From NCBI GenBank assembly GCA_033398695.1, contig CM065811.1:114127501-114191500 (forward strand): a stretch of 64,000 bases of DNA, written 5' to 3'. The translations under genes were made by a program, and so were the position numbers. Below are positions 61,095 to 64,000 of the stretch, one piece after another. Under the pieces are notes generated by a model. That model was not told the DNA's origin, made no database searches, and worked only from the letters and a program-made list of their open reading frames with translations. Positions within the stretch are counted from its first letter, which is position 1. Each line of letters begins with the position of its first letter. This stretch comes from Orobanche coerulescens (lineage: Eukaryota > Streptophyta > Magnoliopsida > Lamiales > Orobanchaceae).

Positions 61095-61405
61095 CACCGC
61101 TTAATATGACCCCGAAAGGTTACCAAAACGAGAGTGACTATGATGAATGATAAATGATTAGATATCCGACAAGGATCAAGAATAACTCGCCGAGGTGAAC
61201 TAATAACGAAATGAGTGATAACTCAAATGAAATTATTGGAACCATTGTTCCCCGTGAAGTGAATGATTGGTTGATAAATATAAGTCTTAACGTGATTGAT
61301 ATATGATGAATGACCTATGCGAACAATTGAACGACGATGAAATGAATGATTATTCTATTACCGAGCAAGAATTAACTTGCTCAACACCGGTGATGAATGT
61401 CCTGT
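61095..61405 (-). repeat. LTR-like fragment inside H
   Basis: Diverged but collinear with about 54888-55185 of the F LTR, sharing CCGACAAGG, TTATTGGAACC, TTCCCCGTGAA-like and ACCGGTGATGAATGTCC-like segments. Its presence inside an internal region implies fusion of two elements. Confidence 0.65.
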
Positions 61406-61525
61406 TGTATCACTGTTTAAGCAAACAACAGTCGAACTCGTAAATCCGAGATGAAGATGCTCTCCCAGCATGAATACGACTAGAAACGATCTCTTGGACG
61501 TCGGAGTCCGATGTCCCTCTGAACT

Positions 61526-61858
61526 CTTTCCATACCGAGGCAGGAAAATCACGTGATAATTACAGATCTCGTATGAAGATTGCATTATGATTACGAGACG
61601 GAATGATAACAATGAGCATACATGATCTAACAAAATGAATGCATTAATAATGCAATAAAACGATCGTCGACATGACGTCGTAATATGAGAAGATCGCATG
61701 AAAATCAAGTGAGGTGACAAGCCTATCTGATGAAATTCCTGAAATGATTACCTTGAACAAGTTCACAAGATTGAAAAATTTGATTCACAAGATCAACAAC
61801 TGAACCGTGAGATGGACTGGATGGTTAATGAATTAATCAAACAATGAGATTGACTCCG
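61526..61858 (-). other. gag start and leader fragment inside H
   Basis: From CCATACCGAGGCAGGAAA rightward it parallels 53691-53950 of F, which is the gag start followed by leader. It lies downstream of RT in element orientation, where it does not belong. Confidence 0.6.
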
Positions 61859-62096
61859 TGATGAATGAATTAATTGAACAATGAGGTTAACTGAGTGATG
61901 AATGAATTAATTGAACAATGAGGTTAACTGAGTGATGAATGAATTAATTGAACAATGAGGTTAACTGAGTGATGAATGAATTAATTGAACAATGAGGTTA
62001 ACTGAGTGATGAATGAATTAATTGAACAATGAGGTTAACTGAGTGATGAATGAATTAATTGAACAATGAGGTTAACTGAGTGATGAATGAATTGAC
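61859..62096. repeat. 37-bp tandem repeat, 6 perfect copies plus partial
   Basis: Units start at 61859, 61896, 61933, 61970, 62007, 62044, with a partial copy from 62081. Each begins TGATGAATGAATTAATTG and ends GGTTAACTGAG. The copies appear identical, so amplification is recent. The parent is the leader segment just to the left. Confidence 0.93.
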
Positions 62097-62932
62097 TGAA
62101 AATTTTTTAGAAAATCCTTCCACAAACCGCCGGTAATAGCCGGCTAATCCGAGAAAGCTTCGGATTTTCTTAACATTCTTCGGAGGTGACCAATCTTGGA
62201 TAGCCTTCGTCTTCTGAGGATCAACACGCACACCCTCTGATGAAATTACAGGTCCGAGAAAAGTCACTACGGACATCCAGAACTCACCTTTGGAAAACTT
62301 TCCATAAAGTTGCTCTCGTCTTAACACGTCGGGAACCTGATGAAAATGAACCTCGTGTTCCTCTCGGTCACGAGAATAATCAAAATGTCATCGATGAAGA
62401 TAACAACAAATTGATCCAAAAGTCGATGAAAACCTGATTCATTAACTCCATGAATACCGCAGGTGCATTAATCAACCCAACCGGCAAAACCGCAAACTCA
62501 TAATGACCATAGCGTGTTCGAAATGCCGTCCTCGTGGTATCCGATTCTCGAATTCGCAACTGATGACATCCAGATCTTAATTCGATCTTGGAAAATACTG
62601 AAACTCCCTGAAGTTGATCCAAAAGATCACCGATACGGGGTAGAGGATGTTTATCCTTGATCATCATCCTGTTCAACTCCTCGTAATAATACACACACGA
62701 ACGAACCATACTACTCCTTGACAAACAGCACTGGTGCTTCCTACGGGGACGCACTCGGTCGGATATAACCTTTCCCGAACAATTCCTCAAGTTGATTCTT
62801 CAACTCCTGCATTTGGTCGGGGCCATCCGATACGGTGTCTTCGATAATGGGGACGTACCGGCTCCAACTCGCTTCTGAATTCCACTACTCTATGAGAAAG
62901 CAACCAGATAACTCGTCTGGAATACATCGTCA
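62097..62932 (-). pseudogene. pol: reverse transcriptase fragment of H
   Basis: Minus-strand reading gives fragments of [40 protein letters not shown] (in pieces), a frameshift before the FIDD motif, then [17 protein letters not shown] and [17 protein letters not shown], ending at 62097. The conserved MPFGLTNAP is LPVGLINAP. The first RT block (near 62700) is also shifted and has lost bases. Non-functional. RNase H does not follow; leader-like repeats do. Confidence 0.87.
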
Positions 62933-63424
62933 AACGATGACAATGATACCACGAATGATTGAACATTTCGATTGCCCGAGAATGGTCAATCGATAAAAAG
63001 TGATACAATGAATGATTGAACATCTCGATTGCCTTAGAAATGCCAATCGATGAAAATGATGCAATGAATGATTAAATAGCTCAATTGCCTTAGAAAGGCC
63101 AATCGATGAAAATGATACAATGAATGATTGAATAACTCGATTGCCTTAGAAAGGCCAATCGATGAAAATGATACAATGAATGATTGAATAGCTCGATTGC
63201 TTTAGAAAGGCCAATCGATGAAAATGATACAATGAATGATTGAATAGCTCGATTGCTTTAGAAAGGCCAATCGATGAAAATGATACAATGAATGATTGAA
63301 TAGCTCGATTGCTTTAGAAAAGGCCAATCGATGAAAATGATACAATGAATGATTGAATAACTCGATTGCCTTAGAAAGGCCAATCGATGAAAATGATACA
63401 ATGAATGATTGAATAACTCGATTG
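62933..63424. repeat. 56-bp minisatellite, ~8 copies, inside H pol
   Basis: Anchor TTGCCTTAGA or TTGCTTTAGA starts at 62972, 63029, 63085, 63141, 63197, 63253, 63309, 63366 and 63422 (edge). Steps are 56 or 57 bp. The unit includes AGGCCAATCGATGAAAATG and ATACAATGAATGATTGAAT. It sits between the RT linker and protease and looks derived from the local TGATTGAGTAATCTCACTGC-like coding sequence seen in F near 51940. Confidence 0.92.
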
Positions 63425-64000
63425 CGGAATTTCTCTGCTTCCGCCATAATAGAAATCCTTCTGGGACAACGGGGATTACCTCCCTGAAGTACACATTCGA
63501 CGACCAACGACGAAAATGATAGTGACCATGCGCTTACGAACATTGAGAACGGCATCATGACAATCCATCTAATTAACACTCAATATTACATCGTCCTTAG
63601 ATAAATTCACCACGATTAGGTCCACTAACCAATCGCGGTTACTAAGCTTACTTCGGTATGATTCCGAAAATTCTTCCATCGTCAGGTAGACCGATGGTAT
63701 GAGGTCCACAAGCAATAGGACTATCCCGAAATAAGTCTACTCAAGCATGATTCGAAAATGAATGAATGCGGTGTACCAGCATCAAAAGGTACACACAGGT
63801 TGAAATAAAATTACGAGTATACCAGAAATCATTCGGGCCACCGGATCGTCGATCCTCCTCATCACATGAATCTGGGATTTGCCGGCCCCCGAACCGGACG
63901 CTCCCGTCTGATAAATACGAGCTCCAACTCTATTTGCTTCCTTATCTTAAACGACGTTGACAAAGCAGTCTGATTCTGAAACGCTGGTTGCTTCGGGGCC
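63425..64000 (-). pseudogene. pol: protease and gag-end fragment of H
   Basis: Minus-strand reading yields [13 protein letters not shown], a degenerate [13 protein letters not shown] stretch, and protease around the former [10 protein letters not shown] (near 63760) with several indels. The right edge (63830-64000) matches the end of gag with the linker around KPRIYEM and the Q-rich stretch, also shifted. The element continues beyond the window. Confidence 0.8.

Larger units (their letters stand above)
60685..64000 (-). mobile_element. rearranged internal region of element H
   Basis: The normal order gag-PR-RT-RH-IN is not present. From the right edge leftwards come gag/protease, a 56-bp minisatellite, reverse transcriptase, a 37-bp minisatellite within leader-like sequence, an LTR-like fragment and about 400 bp without recognisable content (60685-61094). 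Integrase and chromodomain-like tail are missing. It is a deletion or recombination mosaic that could only move in trans. Confidence 0.8.

Overview
The window is plant nuclear heterochromatin made essentially of nested LTR retrotransposons. I see no host protein gene, tRNA, rRNA or prokaryotic feature. The kingdom is inferred from Ty3/gypsy elements with plant-type initiator-Met primer sites, a Tekay/Del-like chromovirus gag-pol (CCHC knuckles, DTGA/DSGA protease, FIDD reverse transcriptase, RNase H, integrase, C-terminal chromodomain-like tail) and one Ty1/copia fragment. The species cannot be named from sequence.

Layout: (1) 1-1596, 3' end and 3' LTR of a plus-strand LTR element (D). (2) D sits in the leader of a minus-strand element (B), whose ~2.95-kb 5' LTR is split into 2018-3364 and 13172-14777. 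(3) The split is caused by a complete minus-strand Tekay-like element (C, 3365-13166) with two 2464-bp LTRs and a perfect TCATA target duplication. (4) B lies inside the 5' LTR of a plus-strand element (A: LTR remnant 14778-15251, gag 15688-16565, gag-pol 41965-45807, 3' LTR 45839-48206). (5) A's gag is interrupted by a 25-kb tandem array (E, 16566-41964) of four LTRs alternating with three internal regions. (6) A itself lies in a truncated copia element (48207-50622). (7) From 50623 come minus-strand relatives: F (truncated, 50623-56593), part of a second B-family element (G, 56594-58217), and a rearranged element H (58218 to the right edge) carrying two coding-region or leader minisatellites.

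Every gag-pol is broken. Many of the stops are CAG-to-TAG or CGA-to-TGA changes, as expected of long cytosine methylation. Units 2 and 3 of array E share the same disabling changes at the same offsets, so they were copied after death, most simply by unequal crossing-over.

The most interesting structure is regulatory. Each LTR with a recognisable TATA box carries directly upstream an array of short GC-rich palindromes with helical-scale phasing: TAGCG-NN-CGCTA every 22-24 bp (A, B, C, F, H), TGTGCCGCGGCACA every 20-21 bp (E), and GGCGATCGCC every 31 bp (D). In five families the first palindrome lies 10-12 bp from the TATA box. In A, F and H the palindromes form clusters of mostly four, separated by about 54-, 64- and 73-bp intervals. 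This looks like a convergent or motif-swapping U3 enhancer or anti-silencing architecture.
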